Below are positions 45,373 through 54,211 of a stretch of 64,000 bases of DNA, one piece after another. The number at the start of each line of letters is the position of its first letter. Positions within the stretch are counted from its first letter, which is position 1. A program made the position numbers and the translations under genes. The notes beneath the pieces were generated by a model. It saw only the letters and a list, made by a program, of their open reading frames with translations, was not told the DNA's origin and made no database searches. Source of the DNA: Sphingomonas sp. S2M10 (GTDB taxonomy: Bacteria; Pseudomonadota; Alphaproteobacteria; Sphingomonadales; Sphingomonadaceae); NCBI RefSeq assembly GCF_012650175.1, contig NZ_JAAILI010000043.1, positions 62,001-126,000 of the forward strand. Direction: 5' to 3'.

Positions 45373-45792
45373 ATGGCTACCCTACCGTTCGCTACCGCTG
45401 CGACCCCTACCAAGGTTCAATCGGCCCTGCCGCTGGTTGGCCGCATCGGCATCGCCGCCATCTTCCTGTTGAGCGGCTTGTCCAAGCTCGCCGCGCCCGC
45501 CGCCACGATCGGCTATATCGCCGCGTCCGGCCTGCCGCTGCCGCAACTGGGCTTTGCCATCGCGCTGCTCGTCGAACTGGGCGGCGGTGCGGCACTCATC
45601 CTGGGCTATCGCATCCGTGCCGTTGCCGCGGTGCTCGCTGCCTTCTCGCTCGCCACCGCCTTCGCCTTCCACGCGGCGCTGGGCGACCAGAACCAGTTCA
45701 TCCACTTCTTCAAGAATGTCGCGATGGCCGGCGGGCTGCTCCAGATCGTCGCGTTCGGCGCCGGGGGCTGGAGCCTCGACGCCCGCCGCTGA
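45373..45792 (+). CDS. DoxX-family membrane protein
   Basis: A 139-residue protein with four predicted helices (IGIAAIFLLSGLSKLAAPAA, LGFAIALLVELGGGAALILG, AVAAVLAAFSLATAFAFH, VAMAGGLLQIVAFGAG). The GLSKL and ELGGG motifs are typical of DoxX. Family members are linked to thiol oxidation stress and often sit beside OsmC-like genes, as here, divergent from the OsmC operon. Confidence 0.88.
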   Translation: MATLPFATAATPTKVQSALPLVGRIGIAAIFLLSGLSKLAAPAATIGYIAASGLPLPQLGFAIALLVELGGGAALILGYRIRAVAAVLAAFSLATAFAFHAALGDQNQFIHFFKNVAMAGGLLQIVAFGAGGWSLDARR

Positions 45793-45815
45793 CACCGGCG
45801 ATGTCGCACCGGGAG

Positions 45816-45849
45816 AGGAGCCGCGGCGATCGCTGCGGCTCCTTTTTTT
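45816..45849 (+). terminator. Intrinsic terminator of doxX
   Basis: Stem GGAGCCGC/GCGGCTCC with a ten-base loop, followed directly by TTTTTTT. It begins about 24 bases after the doxX stop and has all marks of a Rho-independent terminator. Confidence 0.85.
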
Positions 45850-45920
45850 CGTATCCCCATCCACAGGTACAGGCGCACCACCGCCGCCGCGCTGCTACAC
45901 CCGCGGCGGAGGAGATCGCG

Positions 45921-46229
45921 ATGCCCCGCTGCACCCACATGAATGCCGAAACCGTCCGCACGGTAACGCCGAGCGCGCAGGGGTGCGAGGAATGCCTGAA
46001 GCGCGGCAGCTGGTGGGTGCATCTGCGCCTTTGCCGCGCATGCGGCCATGTCGGCTGCTGCGACCAGTCCCCCAACCGCCACGCCACCGCGCATTTTCAT
46101 GAAACCGGCCACGCGATCATGGAAGGCTATGACCCACCCGAAGGCTGGGGCTGGTGCTATGCCGACGGCATCGGCGTCGACCTGCCCGACCAGACGCCGC
46201 AGCGCGGGCCGATCCCCCGCTTCTTCTGA
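45921..46229 (+). CDS. UBP-type zinc-finger protein
   Basis: A 102-residue protein with a single ZnF-UBP domain: CTHMNAETVRTV, CEECLKRGSWWVHLRLCRAC, GHVGCCDQSPNRHATAHFHE and GHAIMEGYDPPEGWGWCY, giving the characteristic run of Cys and His ligands. Bacterial members are small stand-alone proteins of unknown role, while the eukaryotic domain binds the ubiquitin C-terminus. The start ATG has a GGAG site 10 bases upstream. It lies between doxX and the sugar transporter. Confidence 0.9.
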   Translation: MPRCTHMNAETVRTVTPSAQGCEECLKRGSWWVHLRLCRACGHVGCCDQSPNRHATAHFHETGHAIMEGYDPPEGWGWCYADGIGVDLPDQTPQRGPIPRFF

Positions 46230-46295
46230 ACGGCGCGTGGACAGCCGCGCGGCGGCCGCTAAGACAGCGGCAATGCCACCGGTTGCCCCGCCCCG

Positions 46296-47585
46296 ATGAA
46301 CGATATGCCCGCGACGGCGCCCCGGGCGGCCCTGCTGCTGTTCGGCGCCGGAGACTTCGCGTTCAACCTCTACTGGCAGGCGGTGAACCTCTACCTGCTG
46401 TTTTTCTATATCGACACGCTGCGGCTGGCGCCCGCGCTGGCCGGCACGCTGTTCCTGATCGGCGCGGCGTGGGACGGTGCCGCGGATTTTGCGGCGGGCG
46501 TGGTGGCCGAGCGGATGCGGCGGCCCTATCGCTGGCTGATCGGTTGGGGCGCGCTGCCGCTGGGGCTGGCGTTCGTCGCGATGTTCGCCGCGCCGGCGGG
46601 CGCCTGGCCATGGGCGCTGGTGGCGCAGCTCGGCTTCCGCACGCTCTATGCCTTCACCAACATCCCCTATGCCGCCTGGACCACGCGGCTCGCCGGCACC
46701 AGCGCGGAGCGATCGCTGCTCGCCGGGTTGCGAATGATCTTCGGCGCCGTCGCCGCAACCTTCGTGGCGGGGATCTTCCCGCAGCTCGTGCAGGTGATGG
46801 GCGGCTATGCGGCGGCCAGCGCGCTGCTGGCGCTGCTCGGCGTGCCGCTGCTGCTGGCGATCGCCTTGCGGGTGCCCGAGCGACGCCCGCCGCCAACGAT
46901 CGCGGTCGCACCCCGGATCGGCCCCGCATTGGCCCTGCTGGCACGAAACCGGGCGTTCGTCGCGCTGAACCTCGCCGCGGCGGCGGGCGCGGCGGCGGCG
47001 GCGCTCACAACCCAGTCGGTGCTCTACTTCTTCCGCTATGTGCTGGCGGATGATCCGGCGGGTCCGCGTGCGCTGGCGGCGATGGCCTTCGCCAGCCTGA
47101 TCGCGACGCCGCTCTGGACCATCGCGGCGCGGCGCGCGGGCGCACGGGCCGCGTGGCTGGCGGCCTGCGGACTGGCGCTCGCCCTGCCCGCCGCGTTCGT
47201 GCTGCTGCCGGCCCCCGGCGTCGCCGCGGCGACCCTGTTCCTGCTATGCATGCAGGTCGCCTTTGCCGGTTTCGGACTGGCGGCGTGGACATTGCTGCCG
47301 GACTGCGTCGACTGGGGCGCGGCACGCACCGGCGTTCGGGTGGAGGCGATCGCCTTCGGCGCCTTTGCCCTGGCCCAGAAGGCCGCACTGGCCGCCGCAG
47401 GGTTCGCGATCGGCGCGATCTACCAGGCGAGCGGATTCGTCGCGGGCGCACCGCAGACCGCGACGAGCCTCGCCGCGATCCGCTGGCTGATGCTGGCCGG
47501 CCCCGCGCTGCTGCTGCTGGCAGCGCTGGCCGCAATCCTCGCTTTGCCCCTGCGCAAGAACACGTTGGCCGACTTGGCCACCTGA
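46296..47585 (+). CDS. Glycoside-pentoside-hexuronide (GPH/MelB-like) symporter
   Basis: A 429-residue major-facilitator protein with twelve helices. The family markers are GAGDFAFNLYWQAVNLYLLF (helix 1), LIGAAWDGAADFAAGVVAER (the WD motif of helix 2 to loop 2-3) and YAFTNIPYAAWTTRLAGTSA (NIPY/AAWTT). Members import sugars with Na+ or H+. It is convergent with the GH3 glucosidase and probably transports its products or substrates. Confidence 0.88.
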   Translation: MNDMPATAPRAALLLFGAGDFAFNLYWQAVNLYLLFFYIDTLRLAPALAGTLFLIGAAWDGAADFAAGVVAERMRRPYRWLIGWGALPLGLAFVAMFAAPAGAWPWALVAQLGFRTLYAFTNIPYAAWTTRLAGTSAERSLLAGLRMIFGAVAATFVAGIFPQLVQVMGGYAAASALLALLGVPLLLAIALRVPERRPPPTIAVAPRIGPALALLARNRAFVALNLAAAAGAAAAALTTQSVLYFFRYVLADDPAGPRALAAMAFASLIATPLWTIAARRAGARAAWLAACGLALALPAAFVLLPAPGVAAATLFLLCMQVAFAGFGLAAWTLLPDCVDWGAARTGVRVEAIAFGAFALAQKAALAAAGFAIGAIYQASGFVAGAPQTATSLAAIRWLMLAGPALLLLAALAAILALPLRKNTLADLAT

Positions 47586-47629
47586 GGCCTCCGCCCTATG
47601 GGCGGAGGCCGCTATTGCTTTGCAATAGC
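47586..47629. terminator. Two tandem perfect hairpins between symporter and glucosidase genes
   Basis: A perfect 11-bp inverted repeat GGCCTCCGCCC/GGGCGGAGGCC with a TAT loop, followed directly by a perfect 8-bp repeat GCTATTGC/GCAATAGC with a TTT loop. They lie between convergent genes. No U-tract is present on either strand. Confidence 0.65.
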
Positions 47630-47631
47630 CG

Positions 47632-49920
47632 TCAGATCAGCTCGAACGTGCCCGACACGCCTTCGGCTTCGGCAGACGGTGCGATCCAAAGCTGGAACGT
47701 CCCCGGCTCCACGGTGGGCTTCAACGCCCGGCCGATGAACAGCAGGTCGGCGCGGGTGAGCGTGAAGGTCACCCGCTTGCGCTCGCCGGGCTTGAGCGCG
47801 ACGCGGCGGAACGCCTTCAGCTCGCGAACCGGGCGGGTAACGCTTGCCGCCACGTCGCGAATATAGAGCTGCACCACCTCTTCGGCCGCGCGCGTTCCGC
47901 TGTTGGTGATCGTGGCGGCGACGGTCAGCTTGCCGTCCGCCGTCAGCTTGCCGCCGCCCAGGTCGAGCTCGCCATAACCGATCTCGCCATAGGTCAGGCC
48001 ATGGCCGAACGGAAACAGCGCATTGTTCGGGAACTCGCGGTAGTGCGTCTTGTATTCCTGCAGCGGCCCTGCCGGGTTGGGGCGGCCGGTGGGCTTGTGG
48101 TCGTAATGATAGGGCTCCTGCCCCGTCGCCTGCGGGAAGGATACCGGCAGACGCGCCGAAGGCCCGACCGCGCCGAACAGCACGTCCGCGATCGCCGGCC
48201 CGTCCTGCGAGCCCAGGAACCAGGTGACCAAGATTGCGGGGGCCTTGAGCACCGCCCCCTCCAGCGCCAGCGCCCGACCGTTGCGGAGCAGCACCACCAT
48301 CGGCTTGCCCGTGGCGGCGACCGCCTCGGCCAGCGCCATCTGCGCCGGCGGCACGACGATGGCCGAGCGCGACTGCGCCTCGCCGGACATGCGGGCATGC
48401 TCGCCCACCGCCAGGACCACGATGTCCGCCGCCTTCGCTGCGGCCACCGCCGCCTCGATCCCGCCGGCGATGGGGCCGTCCAGCCCGGCCCCTTCGGTAA
48501 CGCTCACCAGCGCCGGATCCTGCACCAGCGCCTTCACGCCGGTCGCCAGATCCACTGCTTCATTGTCGGTGCCGTAGACATTCCAGGTGCCGATCAGATC
48601 GTGCAGCCCGCTGGCGAAGGGACCGATCAGCGCGATCTTCTTGCCCGCGCGGGGCAGCGGCAGCAGCTGGCCCTCGTTCTTGAGCATCACAATCGAGCGC
48701 GATCCCGCCTCGCGGGCCAGCGCGAGGTTTGCACGGGTGCGGACCCGCGCCTTCTCCCGCGCGGGATCGATGCGGCGGAACGGATCGTCGAACAGGCCAA
48801 GCTGCACCTTCAGCGCCAGCACCCGGCGCACCGCCTCGTCCAGCCGCGCCATCGGTACTTCGCCCTTGGCGACCAGGTCGGGCAGGTGCTTGATGTAGAA
48901 GCCGCTTTGCATGCTCATGTCGACACCGGCCAGGAACGCGAGCTTGGTCGCCTCGCGCGCATCGGCGGCGAAGCCGTGCGCGATGAGTTCCTCGTCGGCG
49001 GTATAGTCGGAGACCACCAGCCCGTCGAAGCCCCATTCCCGCCGGAGAATGTCGGTCAGCAGCCATTCGTTGGCAGTCGCAGGGATGCCCGACAGCTCGT
49101 TGAAGGACGCCATCACGGTCGGCGCGCCCGCCGCGAGCGCCGCCTCGAACGGCGGGAAATAGGTTTCGCGCAGCGTCCGTTCGGAAATGTCGACGGTGTT
49201 ATAGTCCAGCCCGGCCTCGACGGCGCCATAGGCGGCAAAATGCTTTGCGCAGGCGGCAACGGCGTCAGCCGCCTCCAGCCCCTTGGCGCCCTGGAAGCCC
49301 CGCACCCGCGCCGCTGCGATCAGCTTGCCGAGCAGCACGTCCTCACCCGCCCCTTCCACGCTGCGGCCCCAGCGCGCGTCGCGGGTGATGTCGACCATCG
49401 GCGCGAAGGTCCAGTCGATGCCCGCCGCTGCCGCCTCGACGGCGGCGACTCGGGCGGTGCGCTCGGCCAGATTGGGGTCGAAGCTCGCCGCCTCGCCCAT
49501 CGGCACCGGGAAGACGGTGCGGAAGCCATGGATCACGTCGGCGGCGAACAGCAGCGGGATCTTGAGCCGCGATTCACGCGTCGCCACGGTCTGCATCCGC
49601 TTGGCCATCGCCGCGCCATTGCCGTTGAACACGCCGGTCAGGCGTCCGGCGCGCACCTCCGCCAGCTGGCCGTCGAAGTTGGACGAAGCCCCCGCCGGAT
49701 TGAGCGTCACCGCCGCGCCGCCCGACCAGGCGGCGGCCATCAGGGTCAGCTGCCCGGCCTTTTCCTCGATGGTCATCTTGGCGAGCAGCGACTCGACCCC
49801 AGCGGGCAGCTTCTTGGCGCCCGCCTGGAGCAGCATCGCGCGCGCCGGGCTCGCCGCCCAGGCCGCCGCCGCGCTCGCCCCGATCAACACCGCACGCCTC
49901 GAAATCTGGCCGTCGTTCAC
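47632..49920 (-). CDS. bglX: Beta-glucosidase, glycoside hydrolase family 3
   Basis: A 762-residue periplasmic GH3 enzyme. A Tat signal is at the N-terminus (SRRAVLIGASAAAAWAASPA). The catalytic region includes FAADVIHGFRTVFPVPMGEA, CAKHFAAYGAVEAGLDYN and the nucleophile aspartate in DGLVVSDYTADEEL; the C-terminal fibronectin-III-like domain is KLTVAATITNSGTRAAEEVV. GTG 49920 is preferred because a GGGAGG ribosome site lies six bases upstream and the Tat motif then falls near residue 7; the ATG upstream lacks a site. It should cleave beta-linked glucose from oligosaccharides. It is divergent from the LacI regulator. Confidence 0.93.
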   Translation of the reverse strand: MNDGQISRRAVLIGASAAAAWAASPARAMLLQAGAKKLPAGVESLLAKMTIEEKAGQLTLMAAAWSGGAAVTLNPAGASSNFDGQLAEVRAGRLTGVFNGNGAAMAKRMQTVATRESRLKIPLLFAADVIHGFRTVFPVPMGEAASFDPNLAERTARVAAVEAAAAGIDWTFAPMVDITRDARWGRSVEGAGEDVLLGKLIAAARVRGFQGAKGLEAADAVAACAKHFAAYGAVEAGLDYNTVDISERTLRETYFPPFEAALAAGAPTVMASFNELSGIPATANEWLLTDILRREWGFDGLVVSDYTADEELIAHGFAADAREATKLAFLAGVDMSMQSGFYIKHLPDLVAKGEVPMARLDEAVRRVLALKVQLGLFDDPFRRIDPAREKARVRTRANLALAREAGSRSIVMLKNEGQLLPLPRAGKKIALIGPFASGLHDLIGTWNVYGTDNEAVDLATGVKALVQDPALVSVTEGAGLDGPIAGGIEAAVAAAKAADIVVLAVGEHARMSGEAQSRSAIVVPPAQMALAEAVAATGKPMVVLLRNGRALALEGAVLKAPAILVTWFLGSQDGPAIADVLFGAVGPSARLPVSFPQATGQEPYHYDHKPTGRPNPAGPLQEYKTHYREFPNNALFPFGHGLTYGEIGYGELDLGGGKLTADGKLTVAATITNSGTRAAEEVVQLYIRDVAASVTRPVRELKAFRRVALKPGERKRVTFTLTRADLLFIGRALKPTVEPGTFQLWIAPSAEAEGVSGTFELI

Positions 49921-49986
49921 GCGTTTCCTCCCATGGCGCGGCCTCAACTCCAGCCGCTGCATCATCAATCTTGCAACCCGCTATTG

Positions 49987-50010
49987 CTTGATGTAACCGG
50001 TTACATCAAG
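49987..50010. promoter_or_regulatory. LacI-family operator (perfect 24-bp palindrome)
   Basis: A perfect 24-bp palindrome centred on TGTAACCGGTTACA, extended by CTTGA/TCAAG on either side. It lies 66 bases upstream of the GH3 start and 67 bases upstream of the lacI start, in the centre of the divergent promoter region. The central CCGG dyad is typical of LacI-family operators, so it should bind the adjacent regulator and control both directions. Confidence 0.85.
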
Positions 50011-50077
50011 AGCTTCAGACCGCCAGCAACAAAACGAGCGGTTTCAACCGCGATGAAGGAGGGGACGCAACCACGCC

Positions 50078-51112
50078 ATGCCGAACGCAACGATCCGTGA
50101 TGTCGCGCGGGAAGCGTCGGTGTCCGTGGCGTCGGTGTCGCGTGCGCTGAACGGCGCCACCAACATCCGCCCCGAACTCCGCGATCACATTCGCGATGTT
50201 GCGGCGCGGCTCGGCTATGTCCCGCATGCCGGTGCCCGCAACCTCAGCCTTGCCCGCTCCTCCACGATCGGCGTCGTCGTTCCCGATCTGCACGGCGAAT
50301 TCTTCTCCGAACTGCTGCGCGGCATGGATCGTCAGGCGTCCGAACTGGGTCTGCACCTGCTGCTGATGGTGATGCACGGCGAGGCCGATCGCGGCGTCAC
50401 CGCGCTCCACGCCATGCGCGGCCGGGTCGACGGGCTGGTGGTGATGGCGCCGCAGATCACCTCGGACGAGCTGTTCGCGCATCTGCCCCGCTCGATGCCG
50501 TCGGTACTGGTCAACTGCGCTCCGCACGAGGGTGTGCGCCCGGAGCTGCGCGTAGACAACGTTGCCGGAGCAGTGGCGGTGATCGAGCATCTCGCGGCAG
50601 GGGGCTGCCGGCGGATCGTCCATATCGCCGGGCCCGAGGCCAATATCGACGCGCGCGAGCGTCTGCGCGGCACCCGCGACGCCTGCGCCCGGCTGGGGCT
50701 GGAACTGCGCGTGTTGCAAGGCGACTTCAACGAGGACTCCGGCACCGCCGCGATCGCCACGCTGCAGGCCGAGCATGCCGAGTATGACGCGGTGTTCGCC
50801 GCCAACGACATGATGGCGGTGGGCGCGCTGATGGCACTGAAGCGGGCCGGCGTTGCGGTACCCGAGCAGATCGCGGTGGCGGGGTTCGACAACATCCCGC
50901 TCACCCGCCTGATCTCGCCGGCGCTCACCACCGCCAGCATCGACATTGCCGAATTCGGCGCGCGCGCCGTGGTGCGCCTCGCCGGACTGATCGACGGCGC
51001 CGCCGAGGACACGCTCGAATGGCGCGCGCCGATCGTCATCGCGCGGGAGTCCACCCGCCAACCCACGAAAACAACAACAGAAAACCCGATCCGCCGGGGA
51101 GATAGAGAGTGA
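50078..51112 (+). CDS. LacI-family transcriptional regulator
   Basis: A 344-residue regulator. The helix-turn-helix is ATIRDVAREASVSVASVSRA and the hinge helix GYVPHAGARNLSLARS; the ligand-binding domain starts TIGVVVPDLHGEFFSELLRG and includes AVFAANDMMAVGALMALK and VAVAGFDNIPLTRLISPALT. It is divergent from GH3 and directly upstream of the TonB receptor (two bases), so it probably heads a lacI-receptor operon and represses the whole locus until an oligosaccharide is bound. Confidence 0.95.
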   Translation: MPNATIRDVAREASVSVASVSRALNGATNIRPELRDHIRDVAARLGYVPHAGARNLSLARSSTIGVVVPDLHGEFFSELLRGMDRQASELGLHLLLMVMHGEADRGVTALHAMRGRVDGLVVMAPQITSDELFAHLPRSMPSVLVNCAPHEGVRPELRVDNVAGAVAVIEHLAAGGCRRIVHIAGPEANIDARERLRGTRDACARLGLELRVLQGDFNEDSGTAAIATLQAEHAEYDAVFAANDMMAVGALMALKRAGVAVPEQIAVAGFDNIPLTRLISPALTTASIDIAEFGARAVVRLAGLIDGAAEDTLEWRAPIVIARESTRQPTKTTTENPIRRGDRE

Positions 51113-51114
51113 CC

Positions 51115-54100
51115 ATGAACAAGCTGGTATTGCGATCCGCATTGCTGACGATGACCGTGCTGGGCAGCGGTGCCCTGCTCGCCCCTGCCCCCGCCATGGC
51201 CCAGGTCGGCCAGGCCTCGCTGCGCGGCACGATCACCACGCCGGCGAACAACCCGGTGACCGAAGTGACCGCGATCGAAGTGTCGACCGGCATCCGTCGC
51301 AGCGCGACCGTCGGCGCCGATGGCAGCTACAATTTCGCCTCGCTGCGCCCGGGCACCTATCGGCTCGAGATCAAGCTGCAGACGGGCGTGCGCAATTCGG
51401 ATGCATTCACGCTGCGCGTCGGCCAGAATGCCGGCCTCGACCTCGATCTCACCACCGTCAGCAGCCCGGCGCCCGACGCGGGCGCAGCGGCCGAGGGCGG
51501 CGACACGGCAGCGCCGGCGGGCGACGAGATCGTCGTCACCGGCAACCGCATCCGCTCGCTGGACGGCGGCCAGGTCGGCATCAACATCACCCAGCGGCTG
51601 ATCGAGCAGCTGCCGCAGAACAACCGCAACTTCCTCGCCTTCGCCGATCTGGCGCCGGGCGTGCGGTTCATCGAAAGCGCCAACGGCGAATCGCGCATCC
51701 AGGGCGGCGCGCAGAACAGCAACACGGTGAACGTGTTCATCGACGGCGTCAGCCAGAAGGACTATGTCCTCAAGAACGGCATCACCGGCCAGGACAGCTC
51801 GGCGGGCAACCCCTTCCCGCAGCTCGCGATCGGCGAGTATCAGGTGCTCTCGTCCAACTACAAGGCGGAGTTCGACCAGGTCAGCTCGGTGGCGATCACC
51901 GCCGCCACCAAGTCGGGCACCAACGAGTTCCACGGCGAAGGCTTCATCGACTATACCAATCAGGACCTGCGCTCGCGCCGGCCGAGCGAGCTGTTTCCGA
52001 CCAAGCTCGACAAGGTGAATTCGAACAACAAGCAGTTCGGGCTCGCGCTGGGGGGACCGATCATCAAGGATCGAGCGCATTTCTTCGTGACCTACGAAGG
52101 CAAGCGGATCGACAGCCCCTATGACGTGCGGCCGGACAACGGCATCGCGCCGAGCACGCTGCCGCAGCAGTATCAGCAATATTTCGGCAGCTTCTCTCAG
52201 CGCTTCAACGAGGATCTCTACTTCGGCAAGCTCGACTTCGAGCCGAGCGAGAAGGATCTGATCGAACTGACCGGCAAGTACCGCAAGGAATCCGGAGTCC
52301 AGATCTCGACGGGCGTGGCCGCTTCCAGCACCGCGACGCTGAACAAGGTCGAGGAAAAGCGCTTCATGGGACGCTGGCAGCGCAGCGAGGACAACTGGAT
52401 CAACGACGCGCGCGTCTCCTACCAGGACACGCGCTGGGCGCCGACCCCGGCGACCAGCGGCATCACGACGCTGTTCCAGGCGACCCCCGTCGCCAACGGC
52501 GCCCGCAGCCGCTTCGCGCTGCTGCGCTTCGGCGCGGGCAGCAACCAGCAGGACAAGGGCCAGAAGGGCTGGACCGTCCAGGACGACTTCACCTGGACCG
52601 GCTTCGACGGGCACACCATCAAGGTCGGCGCCAAGGCGAGCTGGATCAAGCTGCGCTCGCTCGAGCAGAATTTGACCAACCCGCTCTACACCTATGACGT
52701 CAACGCGTTCAGCCAGACGGGTTTCAACGACACGATCCCCTATCGCGTGGAGTTCGGCGCCGCCTCCGCCTCGGGCTCTACGGACGTTCGCTCGAACAAC
52801 TTCCAGCTGGGCATTTATGCGCAGGACGACTGGGACGTGACCTCGCGCCTCACCCTCAACCTCGGCCTGCGCTGGGATTATGAGCGGACGCCCGCCTATC
52901 TGGATTTCGTGACGACGCAGGAGAACATCACGGCGGTGTCGCCGGCGAACTATCCCAACCTCGTCAACGCAGATTACGACATCAACGACTATATCTCCAA
53001 CGGCCGCAACCGTAAGGCGTTCACCGGCGCCTGGCAGCCGCGGCTCGGCTTCACCTATCGCTTCGATGAAGCCGGGCGCTTCGCGCTGTTCGGCGGGTAT
53101 GGCCGGTCGTACGATCGCAACCAGTTCGACTTCCTCCAGCAGGAACTGAGCCAGGGCGCGTTCCCCACCCGCAGCTTCAACTTCATCGGCGCGGATTCGC
53201 AGAACCCCTGCACCCCGTCGACGACCTGCGTCGCCTGGAACCCGATCTACCTCACCGCCGAAGGTCGCCAGCAGCTGCTCGCCGGCACCACCGGCGGCGG
53301 CCGCGAGTTCCGCTTCCTCAACAACAATCTCAAGGTCCCCTATTCGGACCAGTTCAGCCTGGGGCTGCGCGGCCGGTTCGATCTGGTCGGTCTGGAAGTC
53401 GGCTACACCCACGTCACCAGCAAGAACGGCTTCGTCTTCCTGCTCGGCAATCGCCGCCGCGACGGCAGCTTCTTCTTCAACGATCCGGCAAGCGCGACCG
53501 ACACGCCGTCGGCGCCGTTTGGCGATCCGCCCCCGGGCTATGGCGCGATCATTCTGGGCACCAACGGGCTGCGCACCGCGTCGGATTCGGCCTATTTCAA
53601 GGTCACCAAGACCTACACACAGGCTTCGCCCTGGAGCATCGACGCGACGTACACATTCACCGAGGCCAGCGAGAACCGCCAGTTCGGTGAGACCTTCTCG
53701 CTCGATTATCCGTCGATCAGCGACTATCCGACGCTGCGGTCGTCGGGCGTGCCGCGGCACCGGCTGGTCATCGCCGGCAGCGTGGACCTGCCGCTCGGCA
53801 TCGCCCTCTCGTCCAAGCTGCAGGTCGAGTCCGCGGCGTACCAGAAGGGGTTCATCGACCGGGCGGACCCGTTCGAGCGCGTCCTGGTCGGCCGCTTCAC
53901 CGATGGCACCGGCGGCGGCTGGGGCCGTCGCCAGATCGATCTGGCGGTGACCAAATATGTGCCGATCCGCTTCATCAGCGACCAGACCCGCCTGCGCTTC
54001 CGCGTCGACGTGCTGAACGTGTTCGACGACTGGAACTTCGTCGACTTCAACAACAACCCGACGTCGCCGGATTGGGGCCGCCAGGTCGGCTACAGCGTCG

Positions 54101-54150
54101 GCGGCAATCCGCCGCGCACCGTCAAGCTGTCGGTCGGCTACTCCTTCTGA
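51115..54150 (+). CDS. TonB-dependent receptor, Oar-like, of the glucan locus
   Basis: A 1011-residue outer-membrane receptor. After a signal peptide (ends APAMAQ) comes an N-terminal carboxypeptidase-regulatory-like domain (SLRGTITTPANNPVTEV, DGSYNFASLRPGTYRLEIKL), then the TonB box DEIVVTGNRIRSLD, the plug (IEQLPQNNRNFLAFADLAPG) and a large barrel ending in TVKLSVGYSF. ATG 51115 is the start, with a GGGGAGA site upstream; the GTG two codons before it overlaps the lacI stop. It should take up oligosaccharides too large for porins. A strong terminator follows. Confidence 0.93.
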   Translation: MNKLVLRSALLTMTVLGSGALLAPAPAMAQVGQASLRGTITTPANNPVTEVTAIEVSTGIRRSATVGADGSYNFASLRPGTYRLEIKLQTGVRNSDAFTLRVGQNAGLDLDLTTVSSPAPDAGAAAEGGDTAAPAGDEIVVTGNRIRSLDGGQVGINITQRLIEQLPQNNRNFLAFADLAPGVRFIESANGESRIQGGAQNSNTVNVFIDGVSQKDYVLKNGITGQDSSAGNPFPQLAIGEYQVLSSNYKAEFDQVSSVAITAATKSGTNEFHGEGFIDYTNQDLRSRRPSELFPTKLDKVNSNNKQFGLALGGPIIKDRAHFFVTYEGKRIDSPYDVRPDNGIAPSTLPQQYQQYFGSFSQRFNEDLYFGKLDFEPSEKDLIELTGKYRKESGVQISTGVAASSTATLNKVEEKRFMGRWQRSEDNWINDARVSYQDTRWAPTPATSGITTLFQATPVANGARSRFALLRFGAGSNQQDKGQKGWTVQDDFTWTGFDGHTIKVGAKASWIKLRSLEQNLTNPLYTYDVNAFSQTGFNDTIPYRVEFGAASASGSTDVRSNNFQLGIYAQDDWDVTSRLTLNLGLRWDYERTPAYLDFVTTQENITAVSPANYPNLVNADYDINDYISNGRNRKAFTGAWQPRLGFTYRFDEAGRFALFGGYGRSYDRNQFDFLQQELSQGAFPTRSFNFIGADSQNPCTPSTTCVAWNPIYLTAEGRQQLLAGTTGGGREFRFLNNNLKVPYSDQFSLGLRGRFDLVGLEVGYTHVTSKNGFVFLLGNRRRDGSFFFNDPASATDTPSAPFGDPPPGYGAIILGTNGLRTASDSAYFKVTKTYTQASPWSIDATYTFTEASENRQFGETFSLDYPSISDYPTLRSSGVPRHRLVIAGSVDLPLGIALSSKLQVESAAYQKGFIDRADPFERVLVGRFTDGTGGGWGRRQIDLAVTKYVPIRFISDQTRLRFRVDVLNVFDDWNFVDFNNNPTSPDWGRQVGYSVGGNPPRTVKLSVGYSF

Positions 54151-54160
54151 TCCCCCCTCG

Positions 54161-54196
54161 GGGGCGGGGCGCATCACCACCCCGCCCCTCTTTTTT
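54161..54196 (+). terminator. Intrinsic terminator after the TonB receptor gene
   Basis: Stem GGGGCGGGG/CCCCGCCCC with a ten-base loop, then TCTTTTTTG. It stands between the receptor gene and the glycoamylase-like gene on the same strand and may reduce read-through into the latter. Confidence 0.85.
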
Positions 54197-54211
54197 GTTC
54201 AGGACTCCATC

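Noticed and set aside
50332..54180. A 1282-residue open frame on the minus strand opposite lacI and the TonB receptor
   Set aside because: Antisense shadow: low-complexity Val/Glu/Arg-rich product, no domain, covers two clear genes on the other strand.
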